Origin: Oscillospiraceae bacterium
GTDB lineage: Bacteria; Bacillota; Clostridia; Oscillospirales; Oscillospiraceae
Reading direction: 5' to 3'
Length of the DNA: 14,507 nucleotides
Assembly: GCA_017400415.1 (NCBI GenBank)
Contig: JAFPTE010000207.1
Span: 1 to 14,507 of the forward strand
Positions 1 through 5,590 of the stretch are shown in pieces; position 1 is the first letter of the stretch; each line of letters opens with the position of its first letter. Position numbers and translations under genes: made by a program. Under the pieces are notes generated by a model, which was given only the letters and a program-made list of their open reading frames with translations, did not search any database and was not told the origin of the DNA.

Positions 1-514
1 GAACGATTCCGATTCCCACCAGGGCTGCAGCCAGCACATACACGACCGGGGACAGGGGAGTGAAGAGAGCCGCAGCGAGAATAACGCAGAAGATGAGGAG
101 GGTGGGCCTGTCCGTAACGGCGGATTTCCAGAGCTTCAGAACGGAGTTGAAAATCAGAACGCAGACGCAGACCCGGATGCCCGCAAAGGCGTTTTTTACC
201 CAGGGCAGGTCCGAGAAGTGGGTGATGACGCCGGCCAGCAGGGAGATGATGATAAGGGAGGGAAACACCAGGCCCAGGGTGGCAATTATGGCCCCGGGGA
301 TGCCGGCGGTTTTCTTGCCGATAAAGGTGGCGGTGTTGACGGCAATGACGCCGGGGGTGCACTGGCCTATGGCAAAGTAGTTGGCAATCTCTTCATCCGT
401 GGCCCATTTCTGGTTTTCCACGATTTCACGCTGCAGAATGGGCAGCATGGCGTAGCCTCCGCCGAAGGTCATGACGCCTACCTTGGCAAAGGTGTAAAAC
501 AGCTTGAACAGCAA
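1..514 (-). CDS. chrA: Chromate transporter family (CHR) protein, 3' end cut off by window edge
   Basis: Polytopic membrane protein of the CHR family, which exports chromate or related anions. The first 171 residues are visible. The N-terminus carries the family hallmark FGGGYAMLP (about residues 18-26), then an IGQCTPGVIAVNTATFIG stretch (about 49-66), followed by several hydrophobic spans. Single-domain CHR proteins are roughly 180-200 residues, so only the last few are probably missing. I chose the TTG start at 514 because AAGGAG lies 9 nt upstream and the protein then begins like other CHR members (LFKLFYTFAKVG). Short CHR proteins often work as pairs of adjacent genes. The upstream neighbour is not a CHR gene, so a partner, if any, would lie beyond the left edge. 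It has its own promoter and lies behind a terminator, so it is probably transcribed alone or with genes off the edge. Family assignment is firm; the real substrate in this anaerobe is unknown. Confidence 0.88.
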   Translation of the reverse strand, partial: MLFKLFYTFAKVGVMTFGGGYAMLPILQREIVENQKWATDEEIANYFAIGQCTPGVIAVNTATFIGKKTAGIPGAIIATLGLVFPSLIIISLLAGVITHFSDLPWVKNAFAGIRVCVCVLIFNSVLKLWKSAVTDRPTLLIFCVILAAALFTPLSPVVYVLAAALVGIGIV

Positions 515-545
515 GGGTAATCGCTCCTTAGTGAATTTTCGCTTA

Positions 546-554
546 AGTATACCA
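546..554 (-). promoter_or_regulatory. Extended -10 promoter for the chromate transporter gene
   Basis: On the minus strand the sequence TGGTATACT gives an extended -10 element (TGn plus TATACT, 5 of 6 to consensus). It lies about 32 nt upstream of the TTG start, so the leader would be about 25 nt. No good -35 element is seen at 17 nt, which is typical of extended -10 promoters. Inferred by eye only. Confidence 0.45.
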
Positions 555-562
555 CATTTCAT

Positions 563-592
563 AAAGAAAAGGAAGCCTCCGGGGAGACTTCC
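563..592 (-). terminator. Intrinsic terminator after the DUF2135-like gene
   Basis: On the minus strand, GGAAG, one mismatch, CTCC and the matching arm GGAG..CTTCC form a hairpin with a short loop (571-592), followed by a T-rich run (TTTTCTTT, 570-563). It starts 9 nt past the stop codon at 601 and separates this unit from the chromate transporter gene. Confidence 0.8.
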
Positions 593-600
593 TTTATTCA

Positions 601-1284
601 TTAATAGACAAATTCAAAGGCCTCGGAGGAGCCGCCGTTCAGGGAGACTCTGTGCTGATAGGTCCTGCCGTGGACCTGAATGCGGATAAGGACCTCGGTC
701 TCGCCGTCGGTGCGGTTTGAGAACTCATGGACAAAGGCCTTGTAGATTCCGTGCTCGGCGGTCTCAAAAAAGATGTTTTCAACCGGGTTTTCAACAAAGG
801 AGCTGACCTGCATGTCCACATCCAGCTTGCCGCCGTCAGCCTCCCTGTTGCCGTAATAGATTTCGGCGCCGGAGGGGGTGACCACGTGGAGGTCCATATC
901 GTCATGGGTCTGCCAGAGCATGGAGACGGTTATGACGCCGGACTGGGCTCCGGCCAGGCCCAGAAACTCCGTAAGAGTTTCCGTTGTAAGGGAGTCGCCC
1001 AGCAGATCGACCCCGAAGGAGGAGGTGACAACCACCACCGCAACCAGTATGGAGGCGGCCTGGAGCAGAAGACCGTGCTTGCGCTTGTTTACGGCTGCCT
1101 GCTTCTTTTCCTTGCGCCTGTCGTCAGCCTCAAGGGTGGGCAATGGGGTGAATTCGTTGTCCTGGGTGGCCTTTTCTTCGTATGTGTACACCTCGCCGCC
1201 CAGGGCTTCAACCTCATGACCCGGTGGATTATACTCCGGCAGGGTGCCGAAATACTCCAGTGAAAGGTCGGTTTTTTCTTCCAT
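601..1284 (-). CDS. Membrane-anchored protein with YfaP/DUF2135-like extracellular domain
   Basis: 227 residues of unknown function. Residues 1-70 are hydrophilic: acidic first, then a basic block RRKEKKQAAVNKRKHG at about 56-71. A single hydrophobic segment (about 71-90) follows. The basic block before it predicts a cytoplasmic N-terminus and an external C-terminus. Residues about 117-227 resemble the beta-sandwich domain of YfaP/DUF2135 proteins: a tryptophan (W124), then DDMDLHVVTPSG, YYGN, GGKLDVDM, NPVENIFF and a GIYKAFVHEFSNR strand. The acidic DxD pair at 129-131 (DMD) and the VENI motif are family signatures as I remember them. The start is the ATG at 1284, with AAAGG 8 nt upstream lying just after the mscS stop; the gap to mscS is 14 nt, so they are probably co-transcribed. 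A terminator follows. It may bind a ligand or sense the wall, but this is speculation; the domain call needs a profile search. Confidence 0.75.
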   Translation of the reverse strand: MEEKTDLSLEYFGTLPEYNPPGHEVEALGGEVYTYEEKATQDNEFTPLPTLEADDRRKEKKQAAVNKRKHGLLLQAASILVAVVVVTSSFGVDLLGDSLTTETLTEFLGLAGAQSGVITVSMLWQTHDDMDLHVVTPSGAEIYYGNREADGGKLDVDMQVSSFVENPVENIFFETAEHGIYKAFVHEFSNRTDGETEVLIRIQVHGRTYQHRVSLNGGSSEAFEFVY

Positions 1285-1298
1285 GGGGACCGCCTTTG

Positions 1299-2357
1299 TT
1301 ACTTGGCCTGGTGGACGACCACCTGCTGGAAGGGAATCTCAATGTGTGCCTTGTCAAGACCGATCTTGATTTCACGGTTCATTAGTCTGGCGGCTTTGAA
1401 AACGTTGGCCTCGGTGACGGGGGCGGAGACGCGGAGATTGACGGAGCTGGCGTCCAGGGACTGAACACCCAGGTAGGAGGGCTTCACGTCAAACACATCG
1501 GGGTACTTCCCGGGAAGCTCCGCAAGGATACCGTCAAGGACCTTCTCGGCCTCTTCAAGATTGGCGTCATAGGAGATGGGAGCGTCGCAGATGGCAACGG
1601 AATGGGCCTTGGAGCGGTTCAGAATGTTGCGGATATCGGAGTTGTTCACGATTTTGATGTTGCCGCCGGCATCCTGGATGCAGGTGACACGGACGCCGAT
1701 ATTGGTGACGGTGCCCCGGAAGCCGTTATACTCGATAACGTCGCCTACGTTGAACTCGTCCTCAAATACCAGGAAAAGGCCGGTGATAACGTCCTCGATG
1801 AGACTCTCCGCCGCAAAGCCTATAATCAGAGCGACGATTCCGATGCTGGCAAAGATGGTGCTGAGATTGATGCCGATGGCGCCCAGGCACCAGATGATGG
1901 TGATGATGACGATGGCGTAGATAGAGAAGCTGTCTATCATGGACAGGATGCTCTTGCCCTTGCCGGATTTGGGATGGAGATGGTCGGTGATGAGCTTGAT
2001 GATGTTCCAGAGAAGGGTCATCATAAGGATGATGGCGATTACCTGGAAAATGGTGACCCAGTTGAGGGTGATGGTGCTGGAAATCTGCTCAACGTTTCCG
2101 CCGAACAGTCCGGACCACACGTTGCGGATGTTGTCCTTCATCTCCTGGGGCAGGAAGGGGAGCATGGCAGGGTTAGTCAGAAACAGGAACAGGATAAGAG
2201 CGATTCCGATAAACAGAATCTTCTTCACGCGTGAAGCGTTCTTTGCTGCAGCTCCGGTGGGCGCAGCCTGTTTGGGTGCGGGCTTGGTTTCGGCGGCAGG
2301 TTCAAGAGTAGGCTTCTCGTTTTCCTGGACTTTGGGTTCATGCTTTTTTGCATCCAT
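1299..2357 (-). CDS. mscS: MscS-family mechanosensitive ion channel
   Basis: Small-conductance mechanosensitive channel that releases solutes when membrane tension rises in hypo-osmotic shock. It has a 45-residue Lys/Glu/Ala/Pro-rich cytoplasmic head and about four hydrophobic segments (near 47-61, 99-122, 141-160 and 165-197). The last is the Ala/Gly-rich pore helix, running into the signature GLFLVFEDEFNVGDVIEYNG and GNIKIVNNSDIRNILNRS of the cytoplasmic beta domain. The C-terminus IPFQQVVVH matches the usual IPFPQ..VH ending. I place the start at the ATG at 2357 (352 residues) because AAAGAG lies 9 nt upstream. The ATG three codons earlier (2366) has the same purines directly against it and is less likely. 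It lies 59 nt after the pbp stop with only a weak hairpin between, so read-through from pbp is likely. Whether it is osmotically important here is inference. Confidence 0.92.
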   Translation of the reverse strand: MDAKKHEPKVQENEKPTLEPAAETKPAPKQAAPTGAAAKNASRVKKILFIGIALILFLFLTNPAMLPFLPQEMKDNIRNVWSGLFGGNVEQISSTITLNWVTIFQVIAIILMMTLLWNIIKLITDHLHPKSGKGKSILSMIDSFSIYAIVIITIIWCLGAIGINLSTIFASIGIVALIIGFAAESLIEDVITGLFLVFEDEFNVGDVIEYNGFRGTVTNIGVRVTCIQDAGGNIKIVNNSDIRNILNRSKAHSVAICDAPISYDANLEEAEKVLDGILAELPGKYPDVFDVKPSYLGVQSLDASSVNLRVSAPVTEANVFKAARLMNREIKIGLDKAHIEIPFQQVVVHQAK

Positions 2358-2416
2358 TTTTATCATCTCTTTCTGTTTATTTTAATGAGCCTTGCTCAAT
2401 CAATACGGGGGAGAGA

Positions 2417-4873
2417 TTACCACGGGAGAATGATAATGTCATCATCCGGATTCGGCGTGGGATCGGGGTCGGGCTGAGGCTCCGGCTGAGGCTGCGGCTG
2501 GGGTTCGGGTTGGGGCTGAGGCTGTGGTTCAGGCTGGGGCTCAGGCTGGGGCTCGGGCTGGGGCTCGGGCTGGGGCTCGGGCTGGGGCTCCGGTTCGGGG
2601 TCGGGCTCAGTGGGATACACCGGGGCCACGTTGGAGACGTAGATGAACTCGGCCACGTTATCGCCGGTGTATCTGTCCAGGGTGAGGGATATCCTGTTCT
2701 CGCTGAGCAGCGTGTAGCCCTCAACGCTCAGGGCCTTCACTGTGACGGTGCGGCCGGAGGCCTTGGCGCCCAGCAGGTTTTCGTAGAGAATCTCCTTGGA
2801 GCCGTCGGGCAGATAAGCCACGCCCCGGCCGTAATAGCTGATGGCGCTGCCTATGCCTATAACGGGGAACTGATAGGTGTTGGAGGGCGGCAGGAATTCC
2901 TTGTCAGGCAGGCCCTCGTGCACTGCCTCCATGACCCGCTTCCACATGGTGTTGGCAGGGCTTGTTGAGGCGCCGCTGATGGTCTCCGGCCTGTCGTATC
3001 CGGTCCAGACGGCGCAGACGTAGTAGGGGGTATAGCCAACCAGCCACCGGTCGTTATTGGAGGTGGTGGAGCCGGTCTTTCCGGCGCAGGTCATGCTGTC
3101 AAGCTTGGCGGTGCGGCCGGAGCCGTAGGTCAGAACGTCCTTCATGGCCTCGGTCATCCAGTAGGCGGTGGTGTCGCTCAGCACGGTCTTGCTGTCCGGA
3201 TAATTGTTATACAGCACATTATCGTCGGAATCGCAGATTTTGGAGAAGGTGCGGCCCTTGGTGTATACGCCGTTGTTGGCGAACATGGTGAAGCCGGAGC
3301 ACATCTCTCTGGGGGTGATGCCTATGCTGAACTGGCCCAGAGCCAGGGCGGGGTAGACCGCATCCTCAGGCTCCAGACTTGTGAAGCCCAGAGTATTGGT
3401 GAGGAAGCTGTAGGAATACTCCGGCGTGAGCTGGTCAAGGACCTGGGCGGCAATGGTGTTGAGAGACTGCTCAATGGCGTAACGGACCGTTACCACGTCG
3501 TGATATGCACGGTCGGCGTTCCGGGGATACCAGGCGGTACCCTTAAGGACAATGTCGCTCTGGTCATCGTAGGTGGTCTCCAGGGTGAGAAGACCCTTTT
3601 CCATGGCAGGGCCGTAAACCGACAGAGGCTTGATTGCTGAGCCGGTGGGACGCCGGGCAAGGTTTCCGCTGGCTCTGTTCAGACCGAAGGCGGATTTTTC
3701 GGTGCCGACGCCGCCGCAGAGGGCCACAATATCGCCGTTATAGGGGTTCTCGATGATGCAGGCGGACTGCAGCTGCTGCTGGGACCCGGTGGTCTTGGGA
3801 AGATGCTCGATATCCTGATAGATGGCGTCTACCTTGGCCTGGATGTCCATATCGATGCAGGCGTAAATCTTCAGGCCGCCGTAATAGAGGTAACGGGAGG
3901 CCAGCTTGGAGGTGAGGCCCATGGCGTCCATAAGGTAGCTGCGGACGTCTCCGATAAGGGTGTCCACATAATAGGAATAAACCGTGACGCCGGAGGAGGT
4001 GGACTCACGCCAGGGCATGAAGTGCAGCTCCTGACTCTTGGCCTCAAGATACTTGGCTTCGTCGATATAGCCCAGCTCCAGCATCTTCTTGAGAATGGTT
4101 TCCTGCCGGTCCTTATTCCGCTCCAGGCTTACATAGGGGCTGAAGATGGAGGGGTTATTGGTAATACCCACTATGGAGCACATCTCCGCCAGGGTGAGCT
4201 TGGAAACATCCTTGCCGAAATAGAATTCTGAGGCAGCGCCGATGCCGTACTGGTGGTGGCCGAAGTAGACCACGTTCAGGTACATCTCGATGATGTCTTC
4301 CTTGGAGTTGTTCTTTTCATATTCCAGGGCGGCAAAAATCTCCGTGAGCTTGCGCTGAACGGTTACCTCATCCCTCTGGGTGGTGTTCTTGATAAGCTGC
4401 TGGGTCAGGGTGGAGCCGCCGAAGGTGTTCCTCATGCCCACGAACATGTTGACGAAGGCGCCTACGGTACGGTACCAGTCAACGCCGTGGTGACGGTAGA
4501 AGCGCTGGTCCTCAATGGCGACGACGGCACGCTCCAGGTCGAGAGGGATTTCGGAGTAGGGGACCCACTCACGGTTCTCCTCGTTCTCCAGGGTAAGGAG
4601 CTCCTTATACTCGCCGGTGACGTTGTCTTTATAGTAGATGGTGCTGTTCAGATTCAGACGCAGGTCACTGGCGTTGACCACCTGGAGACTCTCGGAGCCC
4701 ATTATGTTTGTTCTTATATATGTGACGAAGATCACGGCGAATATGACCCCTGTGGTTACAAAGACCAGCAGGAGGGTTCCTATGACCTTCAGAATGAGCC
4801 CGAGAATGCCGCCGATACCGGAAATGCCGGCCTTTGCAGCCTTCTTCAGAGCTCTTTTTTGGCTTGCACGCAA
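2417..4873 (-). CDS. Class A (bifunctional) penicillin-binding protein with Pro-Glu-Gln tail
   Basis: Membrane-bound murein synthase that polymerises lipid II (glycosyltransferase) and cross-links the peptides (transpeptidase). After a basic N-terminus there is one membrane segment (about 26-52). The GT51 domain follows, with EDQRFYRHHG (catalytic Glu at about 121), GGSTLTQQLIKN and DIIEMYLN (second Glu about 196). The transpeptidase domain has SAIK (Ser 412, Lys 415), SLN (470-472) and KTG (599-601). All catalytic motifs are intact. After about residue 753 comes a 65-residue tail of repeated EPQP ending in DDDIIILPW, encoded by a 12-bp tandem repeat. I place the start at the TTG at 4873 because GAGGTG sits 6 nt upstream. 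The GTG at 4882 lies inside that ribosome-binding site and has none of its own; it would add three residues. The gene is divergent from ridA and first in a unit with mscS and the DUF2135-like gene. PBP1A/PonA-like; orthology to a named pbp is not claimed. Confidence 0.95.
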   Translation of the reverse strand: MRASQKRALKKAAKAGISGIGGILGLILKVIGTLLLVFVTTGVIFAVIFVTYIRTNIMGSESLQVVNASDLRLNLNSTIYYKDNVTGEYKELLTLENEENREWVPYSEIPLDLERAVVAIEDQRFYRHHGVDWYRTVGAFVNMFVGMRNTFGGSTLTQQLIKNTTQRDEVTVQRKLTEIFAALEYEKNNSKEDIIEMYLNVVYFGHHQYGIGAASEFYFGKDVSKLTLAEMCSIVGITNNPSIFSPYVSLERNKDRQETILKKMLELGYIDEAKYLEAKSQELHFMPWRESTSSGVTVYSYYVDTLIGDVRSYLMDAMGLTSKLASRYLYYGGLKIYACIDMDIQAKVDAIYQDIEHLPKTTGSQQQLQSACIIENPYNGDIVALCGGVGTEKSAFGLNRASGNLARRPTGSAIKPLSVYGPAMEKGLLTLETTYDDQSDIVLKGTAWYPRNADRAYHDVVTVRYAIEQSLNTIAAQVLDQLTPEYSYSFLTNTLGFTSLEPEDAVYPALALGQFSIGITPREMCSGFTMFANNGVYTKGRTFSKICDSDDNVLYNNYPDSKTVLSDTTAYWMTEAMKDVLTYGSGRTAKLDSMTCAGKTGSTTSNNDRWLVGYTPYYVCAVWTGYDRPETISGASTSPANTMWKRVMEAVHEGLPDKEFLPPSNTYQFPVIGIGSAISYYGRGVAYLPDGSKEILYENLLGAKASGRTVTVKALSVEGYTLLSENRISLTLDRYTGDNVAEFIYVSNVAPVYPTEPDPEPEPQPEPQPEPQPEPQPEPQPEPQPQPQPEPQPQPQPEPQPDPDPTPNPDDDIIILPW
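2471..2590 (-). repeat. 12-bp tandem repeat encoding the PBP tail
   Basis: Ten consecutive 12-bp units fit the plus-strand pattern GGGCTGGGGCTC. The three units at 2555-2590 are identical to each other and the two at 2531-2554 are identical to each other, with one base differing between the sets. The five units at 2471-2530 are more diverged. Each unit encodes four residues (EPQP, or QPQP in some). The unit is a multiple of three, so copy-number changes would lengthen or shorten the tail without shifting the frame. The gradient of identity suggests recent expansion at the higher-numbered end. Confidence 0.9.
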
Positions 4874-4879
4874 TATATA

Positions 4880-4885
4880 CACCTC
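4880..4885 (-). promoter_or_regulatory. Ribosome-binding site deciding the pbp start
   Basis: GAGGTG on the minus strand lies 6 nt before TTG at 4873. It overlaps the GTG that would otherwise be taken as start, so it argues for the TTG. The same GAGGTG core precedes ridA. Confidence 0.6.
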
Positions 4886-4918
4886 GTTTGCGGAATTGGC
4901 TTATACAAATTCATATTA

Positions 4919-4947
4919 ATGATACCACAAAACTGCGATTTTAGCAA
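4919..4947 (-). promoter_or_regulatory. Sigma-A promoter for the pbp-mscS-DUF2135 unit
   Basis: On the minus strand, TTGCTA (4947-4942) and TATCAT (4924-4919) are separated by 17 bp. The -10 is preceded by TGG, an extended -10 motif like the one before the chromate transporter gene. Transcription would start about 4912, roughly 38 nt before the start codon. A TATAAT at 4958-4953 on the same strand lacks a -35 and is a weaker alternative. Confidence 0.5.
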
Positions 4948-4990
4948 TGAGTATTATATGTAAAAAATAAAAAAACAGGCGTGAAAAGTA

Positions 4991-5008
4991 TTGTGCCCTT
5001 TGGCACTT
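4991..5008. promoter_or_regulatory. Inverted repeat overlapping the ridA -35, possible operator
   Basis: GTGCC-CTTT-GGCAC (4993-5006) is a perfect 5-bp inverted repeat. A second one, GCCCTT (4995-5000) with AAGGGC (5012-5017), interlocks with it. Both touch the -35 element of the ridA promoter. The 18-bp frame TTGTGCC-N4-GGCACTT has the 7-4-7 geometry of Rex (NADH-sensing) sites but differs at the inner bases and the right end, so a Rex role is only a guess. Confidence 0.25.
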
Positions 5009-5035
5009 TACAAGGGCAAAGAATAGGAGTATAAT
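5007..5035 (+). promoter_or_regulatory. Sigma-A promoter for ridA
   Basis: TTTACA (5007-5012) and a perfect TATAAT (5030-5035) are separated by exactly 17 bp. Transcription should begin near 5042, giving a leader of only about 20 nt that holds just the ribosome-binding site. Confidence 0.8.
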
Positions 5036-5062
5036 CAGGAAAAACTTTAAAAGAGGTGCCCT

Positions 5063-5437
5063 ATGAAAGTCATTGCAACCAATAAAGCTCCCGCCGCCGT
5101 AGGTCCTTACTCCCAGGCTGTTGACTGCGGCGATACCGTTTACCTCTCCGGCCAGATACCCCTGGTGCCGGAAACCGGCCTTATCGCAGAAGGCGACATC
5201 ACCGTCCAGGCCCACAGAATGTTCCGGAACATCGCCGCCGTCCTTGAAAAGGCCGGGCTCGGCTTTGAAAATGTTGTGAAGACCACCGTGTTCCTTCAGG
5301 ACATCAAGGACTTTGCCGCACTGAACGCAGTTTACGGGGAATACTTTGTGGAGCCCTATCCCGCACGCAGCTGCGTGGAGGTAGGCGCTCTGCCGAAGGG
5401 CGCTCTCTGCGAATGCGAGTGCATCGCAAGACGGTAA
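5063..5437 (+). CDS. ridA: RidA family enamine/imine deaminase
   Basis: RidA (YjgF/YER057c/UK114 family) hydrolyses reactive 2-aminoacrylate and other enamine/imine intermediates made by PLP enzymes such as serine/threonine dehydratases. This protects cytosolic enzymes. The 124-residue length is standard for a subunit that forms trimers. Recognisable stretches are APAAVGPYSQAV at the start (Tyr 16), LSGQIPL, VVKTTVFLQDI, and PARSCVEV with the active-site Arg 102 that binds the substrate carboxylate. Glu 117 matches the catalytic-water Glu 120 of the E. coli protein. The ATG at 5063 is preceded by AGAGGTG with 4 nt spacing. The gene stands alone between its own promoter and terminator, divergent from pbp. 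The C-terminal segment CECEC, where the usual sequence is like EIEAIA, is unusually rich in cysteine. Confidence 0.95.
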   Translation: MKVIATNKAPAAVGPYSQAVDCGDTVYLSGQIPLVPETGLIAEGDITVQAHRMFRNIAAVLEKAGLGFENVVKTTVFLQDIKDFAALNAVYGEYFVEPYPARSCVEVGALPKGALCECECIARR

Positions 5438-5449
5438 AAACTCTTTTTT

Positions 5450-5483
5450 CTCGGGCCTCCGGAAGGGCGCCCGAGATTTTTTT
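5450..5483 (+). terminator. Intrinsic terminator after ridA
   Basis: CTCGGGC (5450-5456) pairs perfectly with GCCCGAG (5469-5475) around a 12-nt loop, followed by A and seven Ts (5477-5483). It begins 12 nt after the ridA stop and isolates ridA from the smc operon. Confidence 0.93.
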
Positions 5484-5503
5484 GGCCTTTCGGAAAATAA
5501 AGA

Positions 5504-5532
5504 TTGAAAAAAGCGGAGAAAAATATTATACT
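5504..5532 (+). promoter_or_regulatory. Sigma-A promoter for the smc-leuS operon
   Basis: TTGAAA (5504-5509) and TATACT (5527-5532), each 5 of 6 to consensus, are 17 bp apart. It is the only good promoter I saw for the eight genes downstream; no intergenic gap further along exceeds 26 nt. The start of transcription should be near 5539. Confidence 0.8.
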
Positions 5533-5549
5533 GTCCTAAATTGGATAAA

Positions 5550-5572
5550 TGTGGGAAAATGGGTTTTCCACA
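5550..5572. promoter_or_regulatory. Hairpin in smc leader containing a DnaA-box-like nonamer
   Basis: TGTGG-G-AAAA pairs with TTTTCCACA across the loop TGGG, giving 9 bp with one bulged G. The right arm TTTTCCACA (5564-5572) fits the relaxed DnaA box TTWTNCACA. The left arm is the same site in reverse with one inserted base. It lies in the transcribed leader, just before the smc ribosome-binding site, so it could act on DNA (DnaA) or on RNA (access to the ribosome site). Neither is shown. Confidence 0.35.
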
Positions 5573-5578
5573 AAACAC

Positions 5579-5584
5579 GGAGGT
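5579..5584 (+). promoter_or_regulatory. Ribosome-binding site deciding the smc start
   Basis: GGAGGT lies 6 nt before the TTG at 5591. The in-frame ATG at 5549 lies upstream of this site and has no purine-rich site of its own; it would add 14 residues unlike any SMC N-terminus. Confidence 0.85.
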
Positions 5585-5590
5585 AATCCC

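Noticed and set aside
515..600. Possible small gene between the DUF2135-like gene and the chromate transporter
   Set aside because: The gap is 86 nt and is fully explained by a terminator, a promoter and a ribosome-binding site.
2383..2399. Short hairpin (TGAGC/GCTCA) between pbp and mscS, possible terminator
   Set aside because: Only 5 bp with a 3-nt loop, and no proper T run follows on the minus strand. It is too weak to call a terminator, though partial attenuation cannot be excluded.
4961..4977. A-rich tract in the pbp-ridA gap as an UP element or terminator
   Set aside because: It is about 30 nt from the ridA -35, too far for an UP element, and no hairpin adjoins it for a terminator.
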